This document shows positions 26,148 to 37,830 of a DNA stretch of 64,000 nt, in pieces. The position numbers were made by a program, and so were the translations under genes. Where the stretch lies: NCBI GenBank assembly GCA_019321725.1, contig CM033116.1:10496841-10560840 (forward strand), written 5' to 3'. Position 1 is the stretch's first letter, and each line of letters begins with the position of its first letter. Below the pieces are notes generated by a model that was given only the letters and a program-made list of their open reading frames with translations, had not been told where the DNA came from and made no database searches. This DNA comes from Paulownia fortunei. Taxonomy: Eukaryota; Streptophyta; Magnoliopsida; Lamiales; Paulowniaceae.

Positions 26148-26495
26148 GAATAAGCACCTACATACATGCATTAATGTCTGTACCAATGTTCATAAAATGA
26201 GCCATCCTCCTTACGAGCCTACATCATATGTGCAAGTCTCAACAGGATCATTGATGTCCTATCTCAATAATTCTTGACTTGAAATGTTTTAAGACCAAAA
26301 CTATAGAGGCATATTCCATGAACTCTATCCTATACATAACCATACCCCATAGCTATATATGATATAGGGACTTCATCTAATTTTAATAATGGTGAATTTG
26401 AGATGAACATTATCATTACTGATATTACTATGAAAATTCTTGTTTCTCAACAAAAGCACAAATACGGGCAAACCAATTGGCTAATTAGGCACTAA
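26148..26495 (-). repeat. Inverted 5' part of a family E LTR
   Basis: The reverse complement aligns with the first ~350 bp of the E LTR (7197-7560; 63663-64000). Examples are ATTAGTGCC...GCCAATTGG at its start, then GATGAAGTCCCTATATCATA and TGTTGAGACTTGCACATA. It faces away from the plus-oriented remainder, which begins at about 26505. Confidence 0.75.
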
Positions 26496-26504
26496 TCTAA
26501 ATAT

Positions 26505-26994
26505 AGATACACTAGTCATATGTCGGGTATTTGTTAACAAATAAGTACATTGAACAACCTCGCTTGAAAATACAGATTGTCGAATAAAAATTTTCTAGTT
26601 ACGATAATGCAAGAATTAGTCCTTAAACTCGATACACTATTGTAACCTTGTGCACGACATGTTTTGTACTTTCAATATATTCCCAAATTGCCTGACATTA
26701 TGTTAGGTATAATATCATCGTGTATGGAGGCTAATGAGTGATCAGTCCTTAGCTAAGGCTGGAGGAATATTTGACGAGTGTTTCCTAATATTCATCAAGG
26801 AGTCATAGACACAAGGAATAGAATCATCTTTATTAAGTCAAATAGAATTTCACCTTACAATCCATACCCTAGACTTCATTGAAATTAGTAGACAGAAGGA
26901 TAATATTTGTATGGTACTCGTAATAGAAAATAGGTTTGTTATTTTCTCACCTATATCTAAGTAGTGATGATGCATTGCTAAATGCTTCTCATGA
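26505..26994 (+). repeat. Family E LTR, left half of a split copy
   Basis: It begins at ACACTAGTCATATG, equivalent to the ACACTAGTGCATG region of the E LTR. It runs through AAAATTTTCTAGTTACG and AACCTTGTGCACGACATG to CTTCTCATGA, where element F is inserted. The right half resumes at 32750. Confidence 0.8.
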
Positions 26995-28107
26995 TGCTAC
27001 AACTTTTAAGGTTGCAAACTCAAGTGTAGGTTGTGTCAAGTAATAAATTTCTCGAAAGTCCAAGATCGATTCACAAGAAAGTTGATTAAAGTTTTCAAGT
27101 TTATATTTCTTGAAAGATGGATTGAATGTGATTTAGATTATAAAAAAAATTGTATGCTATAACTAAGAAATCAAAGTAATAAAAATATTAAGGATTAGGA
27201 ATCCGCTCTTGAGTTTTGGATAGAGGAATGATTATTTGTTATTTTTACTTCTTTTAAATGCCATTATTAGAATGAAGGTTCCAATGGGAAGATATTATTA
27301 AATAGCCCATGCCTTAAAGTAATCATGATATCGTCTGACTATTTACAAATTATCTTTTAACACCAATATTTGTTTATGGGATCAAGTATTTATACACACC
27401 TTTGTATACAACAAATCAAGATTTCACATTAGTAGTCGGTGTAGTAGAACCATACAATAAGCTAAATAAACTCAAGTATTAGTTAAGCCATTGTTGAACA
27501 TAAATCAAGAATCACCACTAAACAAGAAGGGTTTTGATGTCAAAACTTGTTTATGTAAAAAGTATTTATGCACGCATTTGTCTATGACAAATCAAGGTTT
27601 CACGTTGGCAACCGGTATAGTAGAACTGTACAATAAGCTAAATGAACCTAAGTATTTTTTATGTTATTGGTGAAACATAAATCAAGAATCACCACAAAAT
27701 AAGGAGGGTTTTAATCAAAAATTAAAATAATATTACAACATACCTGAATATTATGCACATTTATAAGAGGTTCACCCTTTCTCCTCAGCTAAATGAAATT
27801 TATAAAGACACAATGAAAGTAGAAAAAATTAAAATTAGAAGAGAAACTAGAGAATACATTTCTATTACTACTAGAAAACTTAGTATAAAGAAAGACAACA
27901 ATAAAACTTTTTTCCCCCTTTAAGGATTTTTATGTCTTAAATAACATCTAAGAGCCCCTATTCATAGTAGAAGAGTGTCTAAATTGGCATATCCAAATTC
28001 ACTCCAAATGCACTCTAAATTTATTTCAAATGTACTATATATTCACATATCCTTTTCAGATCTAAATATTGTCACACTTTTTTCTCCATGAAATCAACTA
28101 ATTTTGG
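26995..28107 (-). repeat. 3' LTR of element F, truncated
   Basis: It is collinear with 30876-32140 up to TGATTTTGGA-like sequence at 28107. There it stops, and unrelated sequence (28108-28390) leads into the protease remnant. It carries two copies of the ~170-bp internal repeat, whereas the 5' LTR carries three. Confidence 0.85.
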
Positions 28108-28417
28108 ACTAGTATTCAACAAAAGAGTTGTATTTGAAGCACTGGTCAGCCCGACATTACCTCCTTCATCACTCATCAACATATGTTGCCAAAGCCATCA
28201 TCCATCCAATCACCGCCTTATAATTTTGAAGCACCCAAATAAGTTTATCCGCTTGTACTTAAGTGAGGTCTTTAGCAATGCTGACTAGTGGTATTTTTTA
28301 TCACCCAAGTAAACATATATAAGATGGTCCAGGATTGGTTTAAACTCTATTGTAGGTGTCTGCACTACAGAAGGTAGAAGTCTTTCATTAAATATTGGTA
28401 ATTCAACATAAGAAACA

Positions 28418-29099
28418 TCATACCTTGTTTTTTTTTTTTAAAGAATCCATCCCCATTACATCATTTTCCACATCTCCCAATATTTGCACATCCAACTTCT
28501 TTTCTTTCAAATCCTCCATGAGAAGATGTTTTTGTAAAGTAACCTTCATTCTATCATTGCTAGTTAACTCAACCATTTGTTGTGACTTGAGATCAATAAT
28601 GTCAACTGCAAAAACAACATTCACGTCAGTAGGATATCTCATGGCTTTAAAAATATTATATTTTATAACCTCGCCATCAAACTCCATAGTAAGAATGCCA
28701 TTATGAACATCAATCTTTGCTTGGGTTATCTTCATGAATGGTCTTCCTAAAAGAGTGTGTGCGTGTAGGATTAGGACATGTGTCATCCTGCATCTTAAGA
28801 ACATAAAAATCAGCAAGGAAAACTAATTCATTCACTTGCACAAGAACATCTTCCACAACCTCTATTGGATATGCGTTAGATCTATCGTCTAATTGTATGA
28901 TAATAACAGTTTCTTTTAAATGTCCTAGATTTAGAGAAACATAAATAGAATATGGCATAATATTAATTGATACTCCCAAATCTAACATGCATTTTTCAAA
29001 TATAGTCTTACCAATGGTACAATGGATGGTAAAAGTGCTCGAATCCTTACCCTTTGGAGGGAGTTTTCTTTGAAGAACCTCTAAAACATTCTCCTCCAC
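28418..29099 (-). pseudogene. Retropepsin-like protease of element F
   Basis: Two overlapping minus-strand frames (28710-29099, then 28418-28816) together cover the aspartic protease region of Tat/Athila gypsy polyproteins. The upstream frame has KCMLDLGVSINIMPYS with the catalytic Asp at codon 28980-28982 (DLGVS where the family has D-[ST/L]-G-[AS]), followed by LDDRSNAYPIEVVEDVLVQV. The downstream frame contains TLLGRPFMKITQAKIDVHNG and TMEFDGEVIKYNIFKAMRYP, the conserved C-terminal flap and tail. One frameshift near 28750 separates them. The ILGRP-type motif is intact. This is the best-preserved coding fragment of F, although the element cannot move without RT and integrase. Confidence 0.85.
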
Positions 29100-30850
29100 A
29101 CTTACTTTTCATCCTCCCTTAACTTCTATTTGTTAGTGAATAGCTCTTTGAGGAACTTAGCATATCGAGGCACCAACTTGATCGCATCAAGAAGAGGGAT
29201 GTTTACTTCCACTTTTCAAAAAGTGTCAAGGATCTTTTTCTTGCTCATTTTTCTTAGAATTTGCTAACCTACTAGAAAAGGTAGAGGTGTTACATAAGTA
29301 TGACAGAAAGGTTTAGGAGTGGTAATCAACTTTGGATTCTCCTTAGGATGAATAGTCTTGTCAACAACTTTTTCATTTCGAAGAATTGTGATCGAATTAG
29401 CCTCCTTGATTGAATTTTCTTCTGAAGAACAAACATGACACTAAGTAGAAGGATTAGGTTGAGGATCAGTAGGAAATTTACCTTTTCATGAGTACGCAAA
29501 GAGATTGTCAATATTGAAAGTGTGATTTTGATCTCATTGATGGCTTGTGAAGTTTAGTTATTGATATTTATTTGTCCATGCATAAATTCTTGCAATGTTT
29601 CCTCAAGAGATTTTGTATGTGAAGCTGGATAAGAAGGAAAGTTTGGTGGCTTTCATGAATGTAGCGATTGGGCACAGTTTTCATCTCGCCAACTAAAATT
29701 GGGATGATATTTTCATTGTGGATTGTAAGTTTCATAAATATGGAGAATAAAAAGGTTTTTTGAATGTGTTCATGACATTTGCTTGTGCTGAAATATTTGG
29801 ACATTTATTGGTGGAGTGTCCCACAAGTTCACAAATGCTACAAGCATCTTCATCTTGAACAGATTTGATTTCCTTTATTTTTTTAAGTTCCATGGCCTTA
29901 ACTTTTCTTTTTAAACTAGCAATCCTAGAATTTAGATCATCTTCTTGACTAAGGTAATATTTTTATTTATTACTATTAGCAAGATTAGATCTAATAGAAC
30001 CATCGAAAAAAATAATATTATACCATGATTGAGAGTTTTCTGCCAAGTGGTCTAGATATTCCAGGGCTTCATCAAGTTTTTTATCAAGAAACTTACCATT
30101 ACACATTATTTCAACAAATTATTTTATTTTAGAAGTTAAACATTCATAAAATAAGCGTCATTTATCAAAATCATTATGTGTGCATGAATAAAATAAATCT
30201 TTAATTATTTCCCAACATTGAAAGAAGGCTTCATTAGAAGTTTGAGAAAAAATTTTGGATTTATCTCTTCAAAGCATTATTTTATGAGTCGGAAATAATT
30301 TTTTCAAAACATCAGCTTGCATTTCTTACCAAGTACCAACTAACCTAGGTTTTAAAGAGTTAAGCTAAGTTTGTGTTTTATCTTTTAAAGAAAAAGGAAA
30401 TAATTTGAGCTTAAAGATCTCATTTGTACCAGTTTGATTTTCAAAAGTGGCATATACTTCATCAAATTATTTCAAATGCAAGTAAGGGCTTTTAGAATCT
30501 AAAATATGGAAATTAGGAAGTAAAGGGATGATACCTGGCTTAAATCGAAAGTTATTTGCATTGAGAGAAAAAATGAGATAAGAAGGAGAAAAATTTCGAT
30601 GAGGTTTCAAGTAATAACGCATGGCATGCACCTGTTGATTCTCATTTTCATCCTGAACACTTTCATTTTTAGCCACGGTGGAAGTGTGTGGAGGTGACAC
30701 AAATAAATTTTCAAACAAAGTTTTAGAATTATTTCTATCTAAACGATGAGAATTATGATTATGATACCATATGAACATATAATTGTAAAGAAAACAAACA
30801 CACAATACTTACAAAGAGAAAATATTTATAAACCTGAATATTTACCTTGC
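29100..30850 (-). pseudogene. Gag remnant of element F with intact CCHC zinc knuckle
   Basis: The zinc knuckle CSICELVGHSTNKC (CX2CX4HX4C) reads on the minus strand at 29842-29801, complete. Upstream, 29990-30480 parallels the gag body of element H (FPTHK, CWE, H-rich words) with more stops. The two gag regions of F and H are clearly homologous by eye. A 30467-30805 frame near the gag start is probably not translated from its own ATG, because it reads through the leader region. Confidence 0.8.
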
Positions 30851-30875
30851 CTTCCCTGGCAATGGCGCCAAAACT
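30851..30875 (-). other. Primer-binding site of element F (Asp tRNA type)
   Basis: Minus-strand TTTTGGCGCCATTGCCAGGG follows the LTR end ...TAACA. It is the same PBS class as element H, with a C-to-A change in GCCGTTGCC. Confidence 0.85.
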
Positions 30876-32749
30876 TGTTACAACTTTAAGATTGCAAACC
30901 TAAGTGCAGGTTGTGTCAAGTAATAAATTTTCCGGGAGTTTGAGGTCGATGCACAGGGAAATTTTTTGAAGTTTTTGTGTTTATATTTCTTAAAAGATAG
31001 GTAGAATGTGGTTTAGATTATAAAGAAAAAATTATGCTATAACTAAGAAATCAAAGTAATAAAAGTACTGAGGATTAGAGATTCGCTCTTGAGTTTTGGA
31101 TAGAGGAATAATTATTTATTATTTTTACCTCTTTTAAATACCACTATTAGAATCCATACATAATACAGGTTCCAATGGGAAGATATTATCAAATAACTCA
31201 TGCATTAAGGTAATCATTATATTATCTTACTGTTTGCAAATTATCTCTTAACACCAATACTTATTTATAGAATCAAGAATTTATACACAACTTTCTATAC
31301 AACAAATCAAGATGAAGCCAAGTATATTTATTGTGTCATTGGTAATACATAAATCAAGAATCACCAGTAAGCAATAAAGGTTTTAACGCCAATACTTATT
31401 TATAGAATTAAGTATTTATGCACACATTTGTCTACAACAAATCAATGTTTAACGTTAGCAGTCGGTGTAGTAGATTTGTTGTACCATTAGTGATACATAA
31501 ATCAAGAATCGCTGCTAAACAAGAAAGATTTTAACGCCAACACTTACTTATGTGATTAAGTATTTATGCGCACATTTGTCTATAACAAATCAAAATTTTA
31601 TGTTAGCAGTTGGGGTAGTAGAATCGTACAATAAGATAAATGAATTCAAGTATTTATTATGTCATTAGTGATACATAAATCAAGAATCACCATAAAATAA
31701 GGAGAGTTTTAATCAAAAATTAAAAAAAAAATAATATAACACACCTAAACATTATGCACCTTTAGAACCATTCCTCCTTCCTCCATCAAGAAGTTCACCC
31801 TTTCTCCTCAACTAAATAAAATTTATAAAGATATAGTGAGAGTAGAAAAAAACTAAAAATAGAAGAGAAACTAGAGAGTACATTTCTATTATTACTAGAA
31901 AACTTACAATACTGCTAGAAATCTTTCTAAAGAAAGACAATAATAAAAAAATATTTCCCCCTCTAAGGGTTTTTTTGTATCTTAAATGACATCCAATAGC
32001 CCTTATTTATAGTAGAAGAGTGCCTAAATTGTCATCTCTAAATTCACTCCAAATGCACTCTAATTTACTTCAAATGTGCTATAAATTCACATATCCTTTT
32101 CAGATCTGAATTTTTTTACACATTTTTCTCCATGAAATCGACTGATTTTGGAAAATTGGTTTATTTTTCAATTGAATCACCTAATTTCAATCACTAAAGA
32201 GAAAGTTATGCTTGATTTAAGGAAACATGTCAGCATAGATAGATCATTTTTAATACACACACTTGGACAAATTTATGCTAAATGAAGGTTGAATTGGGTC
32301 AGCGTCCAACATCAAAGTTGTAGTTCTATCTATTACCTTTCAAATGAACTAATATTTAGCTTCATAAAGTTTTTTAACATGGAGTTATGCCCAAAATATA
32401 AAAATTGCATAAGTCTGGAAACATGTTTATTTTGAATTTAATGCAAGCCCAATAATCACTTGCAAAGTTTAAGTAATTTTTTGCATATATTTTGATCTAC
32501 ACATGATGGACTTAGGCAAAAAACTATTTTATTCTAATTGTGATACTTCTTTAATCTAATGAAATATTATCTCCCAACTTGCTTACGAAATATGTTGTCT
32601 TTTTTTATTTTATTTTGGTTTTTTTGACCTCTTTTTTGTTCATTGATCCCTAATATAAAACATTAATTAAAACTATAATATTAACAAGAATAAAATAAGA
32701 AAAGTATAAAGGGTTTGATTTAAAAATATTTTAAAATATGCACTTATCA
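30876..32749 (-). repeat. 5' LTR of element F
   Basis: The minus-strand LTR is 1874 bp, bounded by the PBS and the target duplication. It holds three imperfect ~150-180-bp tandem units at 31250-31700. Similarity to LTR H is clear over the PBS-proximal third and fades elsewhere. Confidence 0.88.
31255..31705 (-). repeat. Tandem repeat in LTR F (three units)
   Basis: The words AAGTATTTATGCRCACATTTG and AAATCAAGAATC recur: the first near 31265 (diverged), 31409 and 31556; the second near 31331, 31499 and 31677. Units of about 150-180 bp vary by internal gaps. The partner LTR (27380-27690) has two units and LTR H (about 19540-19680) has one. Confidence 0.8.
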
Positions 32750-33782
32750 CATGACTTGTAGGTTCTTGAAATTAAATGGTTAATTCCAAGATCATTAATT
32801 AAATAGATTAATTAATTAGAATAATTAATTATATAATTATGTCACAAGAGTTGCAAGTATACTGCTAGCTATTGGTGAATCCAAGGAGTCACACACTAAG
32901 TTGGACAAGTCAATTTCTTTCTAGAATAATAATCCAATGGGTTGGATTAAATTAATAAAAAGTGATTTGTTAATTATGGCTTAAATTAATTTAATTATTG
33001 AAATAATCCTATTAAATAATGAGAATTTAATTAGACCTAATAAGGATTAAGAAGCTCAAGTGAAACTAATTAATCCACTGGTTGGATCAATTAATTAAGT
33101 TGGACATATTTAATTTAAATGATAGATTAAATCAATTGATGGAATCAATTGAATTAATCTTTAATTGAAAGACACAAGTTCAAGCCCAAATTTATGGGTT
33201 CGTAAGAAGCCCACAAGGAAATTTAATTAGAGAATTAAAGTTTTCTCCTTGATGATGGAATTCTTGTGTGAATACAAGGGAGATGGATAATGAAGAAAAG
33301 ACCAAACTCTAGTAGGGTTAGGACTTGAAAATCTTCAATAAAACACCACCTAAGGGCAGATTTCTAGCAAGCTTGTGCTAAAAATTGGCTCCTCTCCCTT
33401 TGCCAAAATTGTCACCTTTCTTCTTCTAATTTTTTTATTATAGCTTCCGTTCTTTGTTCACCAATTGAACTAAGAATCAATGTACTCTAAAGTTCTAGTT
33501 TGGTAGAGTGATATCAAATTTACTAGCATAAATTTGATAGTCCATGAATGTTGGGTAATGCGTGGAACCCTGTGTGAATCGAAATTTCTGATATGGTGCT
33601 TGATCAACTTGAATTATTTCATACCTTATATCAAGTAGAGTGCAATTCAACTATAATTTGTAAACTTGCTTTTTAATTTAAGGATACTAGAATTAGGTAT
33701 TTCATACACGATATGTAATATCTATTTTTATTTATTTTTTATTTTTTTGTTATGTTACTAGTCTGTTACATGGAACCCAACA
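32750..33782 (+). repeat. Family E LTR, right half of the split copy
   Basis: It continues the E LTR after the CATGA duplication (CATGACTTGTAGGTTCTTGA) to the end ACATGGAACCCAACA at 33782. No primer-binding site follows, so this is not a 5' LTR with its interior attached. Confidence 0.8.
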
Positions 33783-35625
33783 GATTGTCAAATGGGAATT
33801 TTCTCATCAAAATAGTGCAAAAAATAGTCATTTGACTTAAAACATCAGTATAACCTTGTGCGTGACATGATGTAGTTTGATTTATTTCCTGAGTGTATAG
33901 CAATCACAAAGGAAATATTAAGTGCATTAGTTTCATATATGGAAGTTTACAAGTGACCAACAAAAAACCCATCACTTATCTGGTAAAATAGGTGAATTTT
34001 CTATATTTTCCATCATACTTAATTATGGAATTCGTAGTCAAAGTTGGATGAGTAATTAGAAAATGGGTTCCTAAATAGCATCGACTAATTAAATTATTTT
34101 GAATTTCTTTTTGGTGAAAACCGCCTATAGATAGGTGGGGTTTTTGACGTGGATCCTTTATTAAATTTCATCAAAAGTACAAGGAATTTTAGAACGTGGA
34201 AATTTAAACATGGGGCAATAACCCCTTTACATTAGAAATGTAACTGAAAAGAAAAAGGAGCACTAGTAGAATAATTATTTAAATCGTAAGCAATAAAAAC
34301 TCATTCTATCTAAGCAAATAAATCCGTTGATTTCTAAAGATAACTCTGATTTTGTCCAAGCATGTGAAAAATGATGTGTGCAAGCATAATAGCTGAGAAA
34401 TCTTCTATTTCATTGCCCTCTCTGTCGATTTGTGACATCCTAATATGCATTCCCCAGATAAAGAGTGAAACTTAGCTAGCAAACATTGAAGCTTGGAGAT
34501 GATATATTGAGCATCATTTTCAATCCAAGCATAAAGCAATCATCTTTTAAAACATAACTCAATTAAATTAAATTACTAAAAATGGTTACATAGATATTGA
34601 GCTAATAGGTTTTGATTAATAATTCATACACTAAGTTCAATCAGGAGATTAGTAGACAAAAGCATCATACCGCACAGTTTTCGTAATTGGTAATGTTCGC
34701 CTTTTTTACCTATATCTCGATTTTTATGGCATTTTGCTAGACGCTACCCATGATTGGTGAGGTTCATTGATTAATGGGTTAACTTTTAGTTGGATTAATT
34801 AATCAAAATAATTGATTATTTAATTATTGAATTAAGTCATAAGAGTTGCAAATCTACTACTAGCTTATGGGTGAATATATAAGGGGTCACACACTAATTC
34901 GAACGAGTCCATTTCTTACCTAAAAAATAATCCAAGATTTGGATTATATGTAATTATTATAACTAATTATATATGGCTTTATCAAATTGAATGTTGAAAT
35001 AAGTTAATTAATTAATTAAAATTTTTAGTTGATCTACTGGATTATATAGCGCAACTTGGATAAATAATTAATTAATTAGATCAATTAATAATAACGGACT
35101 TTTTAATTCATAAAATGAATTAATTTAATTGATTGAAATAATTAAATTGGACTAAATTAATTAATTAGGTCAAGGTCCATTGGCTGTGTACTTGTAGAAA
35201 TTTGGATTCATCTTTAATTTGAAATAGAAAACTTAACTTATATTGTACAAGAGTTGGACAAGAAAAAGGATTCAATATGATGGAATCAAGGAATGCTATA
35301 TAAGCATACCTAAAGGGCGAAAATAAGCTTGTGAGCTTAGAATTTTCGTTCCCTCTCTTCCGTGATGGCTGATTTTTAGGAGAAAAAGTTATTGGTTTTT
35401 CCTTCTTGTTAAATGTTTTATTAGTTCTTCTTTCTGTATCAACCAAAAGCATCAAGTGATTGATTTTTAAATATTTTTATTTTTATTTCAGGTATCAATA
35501 TAAGCATAAATGAATAATCATGTCGAATCTGGGATTACTTTTATATATGTGATGTATGTTTATTTAAAAAAATTTAAAATATTGTTGCGCTAAGTATCTT
35601 GAGATTTTGCGTTGCGAACCCTACA
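33783..35625 (+). repeat. Second, 5'-truncated family E LTR
   Basis: Directly after the preceding LTR end, the sequence restarts inside an E LTR (GATTGTCAAATGGGAATTTT, about 430 bp from the usual start). It runs to GCGAACCCTACA at 35625. A LINE-like insert at 34099-34560 interrupts it. AATTAATT-rich tracts at 34750-35160 match those of the other copies. Confidence 0.72.
34099..34560 (-). mobile_element. LINE-like 3' fragment
   Basis: The insert is absent from the other E LTRs and is flanked by AATTAAATTA at 34089-34098 and 34561-34570, a plausible target duplication. On the minus strand a short frame contains IENDAQYIISKLQ, resembling the RNase H-like domain that ends many plant LINEs, followed by an AT-rich tail. 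No reverse transcriptase part is present and the assignment is tentative. Confidence 0.4.
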
Positions 35626-37199
35626 ATGATTAAAAAGGAGAAGAGTTATTTTTAGAAAGTTATGCATGAATATTTTGAAAGCATGAGTATCACGCATCTA
35701 AGAAGGGTTACAATCTTCAGACTTCACGTTTCCACTTCCAATGGTGAGGATTTCATATCAAATGGGTTGAATCTGGGGAGGACTGACTCCACGTTTCCAA
35801 TTCCATGAGTTATTGGTTATATATCTGTCAAATTATAGTAAGTTATTTGCGTCAAATTTAATTAGGTAAATGCAAAGAAAATAGAAAAAATGTAAATTCA
35901 TTAATTAATTCTCAAAAACTAAAAACAAACTGAAAGCATTTCCTGTTAATCATATTTAAAGTGATCTTTTCGAAATAAGCCAACGACCTAGCAACCAATC
36001 ACATGTTTTTTAACATAATTTTTTTAAAAAAAAATTCACCGAATTGAGTGACTCAATCGTTTGGTCGTGTGGTTCAACATTCGGTTGACTGTTTTGAACT
36101 AATGATTTTTAGATCTAACCCATCATGAAAAACGAACCGACATTGCTACCGACTTCAACTGTTCAACATTCACACAAATTAGTACAAAAGTATATATTGA
36201 ATCGCTGTGGCCTTATCACCAGCATAAAAATAAATGGCATTAACAGACAAAACAAAGCCTCTATAATGCTACCTGTTTAAGTGTGAAGTGCATTGGTTTC
36301 CGCAGATGCACCTCAAGTAGTAGTTCCCTGTTTTTATTCTTTAACTCCATCAATGAAAAATTTGCGAAGCACACGCGAGTTAGATCGACATAAGAAGTTT
36401 GACACTCAAATCATATGCATGTTTGGAGAAGATGATAAAGTGTGTAGAATTTATATATGTGTGAAGTATATAAAATGTAACATGTAAATTGAGGTAAATC
36501 CCTTTATTTATAGATATCAAAATATGGGTAAAAGAGAGATTTCAAATATCAATTTGTTGTAACTGTCTCATATATACGTAATCATAATTCGTAATTTACC
36601 ATAAATAAAATTTTTTTGTCACTTTTCAATCATAACCATTTCACTTTATCTTTCCGCGTGACCCTACACAATCTAGGAGATGAAGTTCCTTCAAGATCGA
36701 ATGACCTACACTGGTCCAAGAGTAGATTATACAACATGTAACTCATGCAACATGCATGGATCCCGCACACTTGTAGCTCATAAACCGAGCTAGCGCCCAG
36801 CTATTTGTTCTTGTGATTTTTCTCAAGATAAAAGATATCAATGCCCCAGTTCAACCATCTCTCTTTTATCCTAGCCATTAGTTCGAGTTATAGGAGTCAG
36901 ACCTGACCTATTCTACACTAATGTGTATCCAAATAAATACGTGAGCTGTTAAATATGTGTGTATGATCATAAAACAAAAAATTGGCATTATAATTAAATG
37001 ATTCATAGCTTTTTTTAAATAGCATTTATCAATATATATATATCAAGTGTGAAAATACCAAATGACTTGTATCATGTCATGCCAATATAACATGAACAAT
37101 GGAACTTATATCGAATCGGTATGACATGATCCATATTGTTAAGTATCTTCACCTGATACCACTATTTTCATATGCGAATCAATTTGAAAATACAGTTAA
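35626..37199. other. Intergenic DNA without a recognisable gene
   Basis: No supportable coding region. At 36131-36172, ACCGACATTGCTACC and CAACTGTTCAAC resemble the start of the MITE at 24605, so a third fragment of that family may be here. An imperfect hairpin lies at 37071-37130. A short plus-strand frame at 36293-36487 has no recognisable features. Confidence 0.5.
37071..37130. other. Imperfect inverted repeat
   Basis: ATCATGTCATGCC (37071-37083) and GGTATGACATGAT (37118-37130) pair over 13 bases with one G-T mismatch, around a 34-base loop. It may be a foldback remnant and lies about 1 kb upstream of the host gene. Confidence 0.55.
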
Positions 37200-37532
37200 A
37201 TTAGGAGTACAGTTAAATCAGTCAAAAATCGATTAAAAAATCGATCAACAACGGGTCAAAATTATTTTTTTTATAAAGTTTAAACTTGAGATTTGATTAT
37301 ATATATGTGATTATTTGAATTTTGGACTTTGTTAAATTTAGTTTTAAATGGTTATTTATCTTTATCAACTTTAAAATTTAATACGTAACAATTAGTGTAT
37401 TATATTATTATTTATATAATATAAAAAAATATAATTAATTTTTATTAGATCAATTAACTAATTTAACTGATTGAACGACTGATTAACAGTAAAATAAATT
37501 TGATCATCAATTCAATTATAAAAATAATAATC
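37200..37532 (-). mobile_element. MITE copy 2 (same family as 24605-25034)
   Basis: It aligns with the reverse complement of the MITE in LTR D. Shared words include CAGTCAAAAATCGATT (copy 1: CGGTCAAATCGGTT), TTTGAATTTTGGACTTTGTT, ATTAGTGTATTATATTA and TTTTATTAGATCAA. Both terminal repeats are lost or too diverged to define, so the borders are approximate. It sits 600-940 bp upstream of the gene start. Confidence 0.7.
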
Positions 37533-37830
37533 GATAAATATAAAAAATTTATGTAGTCAAGTGGATAGCTTTAAAGGAATTGGGGAGATGGTGGCAACAA
37601 TTGGTCAACCTTGTTGGTGACAACGCAAACAAACCCTTAATCATAACCATTTGTAGGAATGTTAGGAGAGATGAAATGAGCTAAAACTAAACTACTTCCC
37701 ATCTATTTAATACCAATAAAGAAGAAATTCAGTTTCCAACAATTGGCAGTTGGGTTATAACCTTTGCTCGCCTAGACAAATGTACGGTCCAACCACTAAA
37801 ACCCAACAACTAAAACAACCCCAAAAGTTA

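Larger units (their letters stand above)
26995..32749 (-). mobile_element. Tat/Athila-like gypsy element F, truncated, with perfect TSD
   Basis: The element is bounded by TGCTACAAC on the left and CACTTATCA on the right. The target duplication CATGA (26990-26994 and 32750-32754) is perfect. The host sequence reads continuously across as ...CTTCTCATGACTTGT, as in the undisturbed E LTR near 15470. Orientation is minus: 5' LTR 32749-30876, PBS, gag, protease, then a large deletion into the 3' LTR (28107-26995). RT, RNase H and integrase are gone. Confidence 0.92.

Noticed and set aside
30467..30805. 112-residue minus-strand frame near the start of gag F
   Set aside because: It overlaps the leader and first part of gag in F. 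The related stretch of H shows no matching conserved frame, so it is treated as part of the remnant rather than a separate gene.
31250..31705. Regular repeats considered as a CRISPR-like array
   Set aside because: Units are long, imperfect and have no spacers. They lie in an LTR of a plant retrotransposon.
36293..36487. Short plus-strand frame before the host gene
   Set aside because: No conserved motif, no splice context and no homology to the rest of the window.
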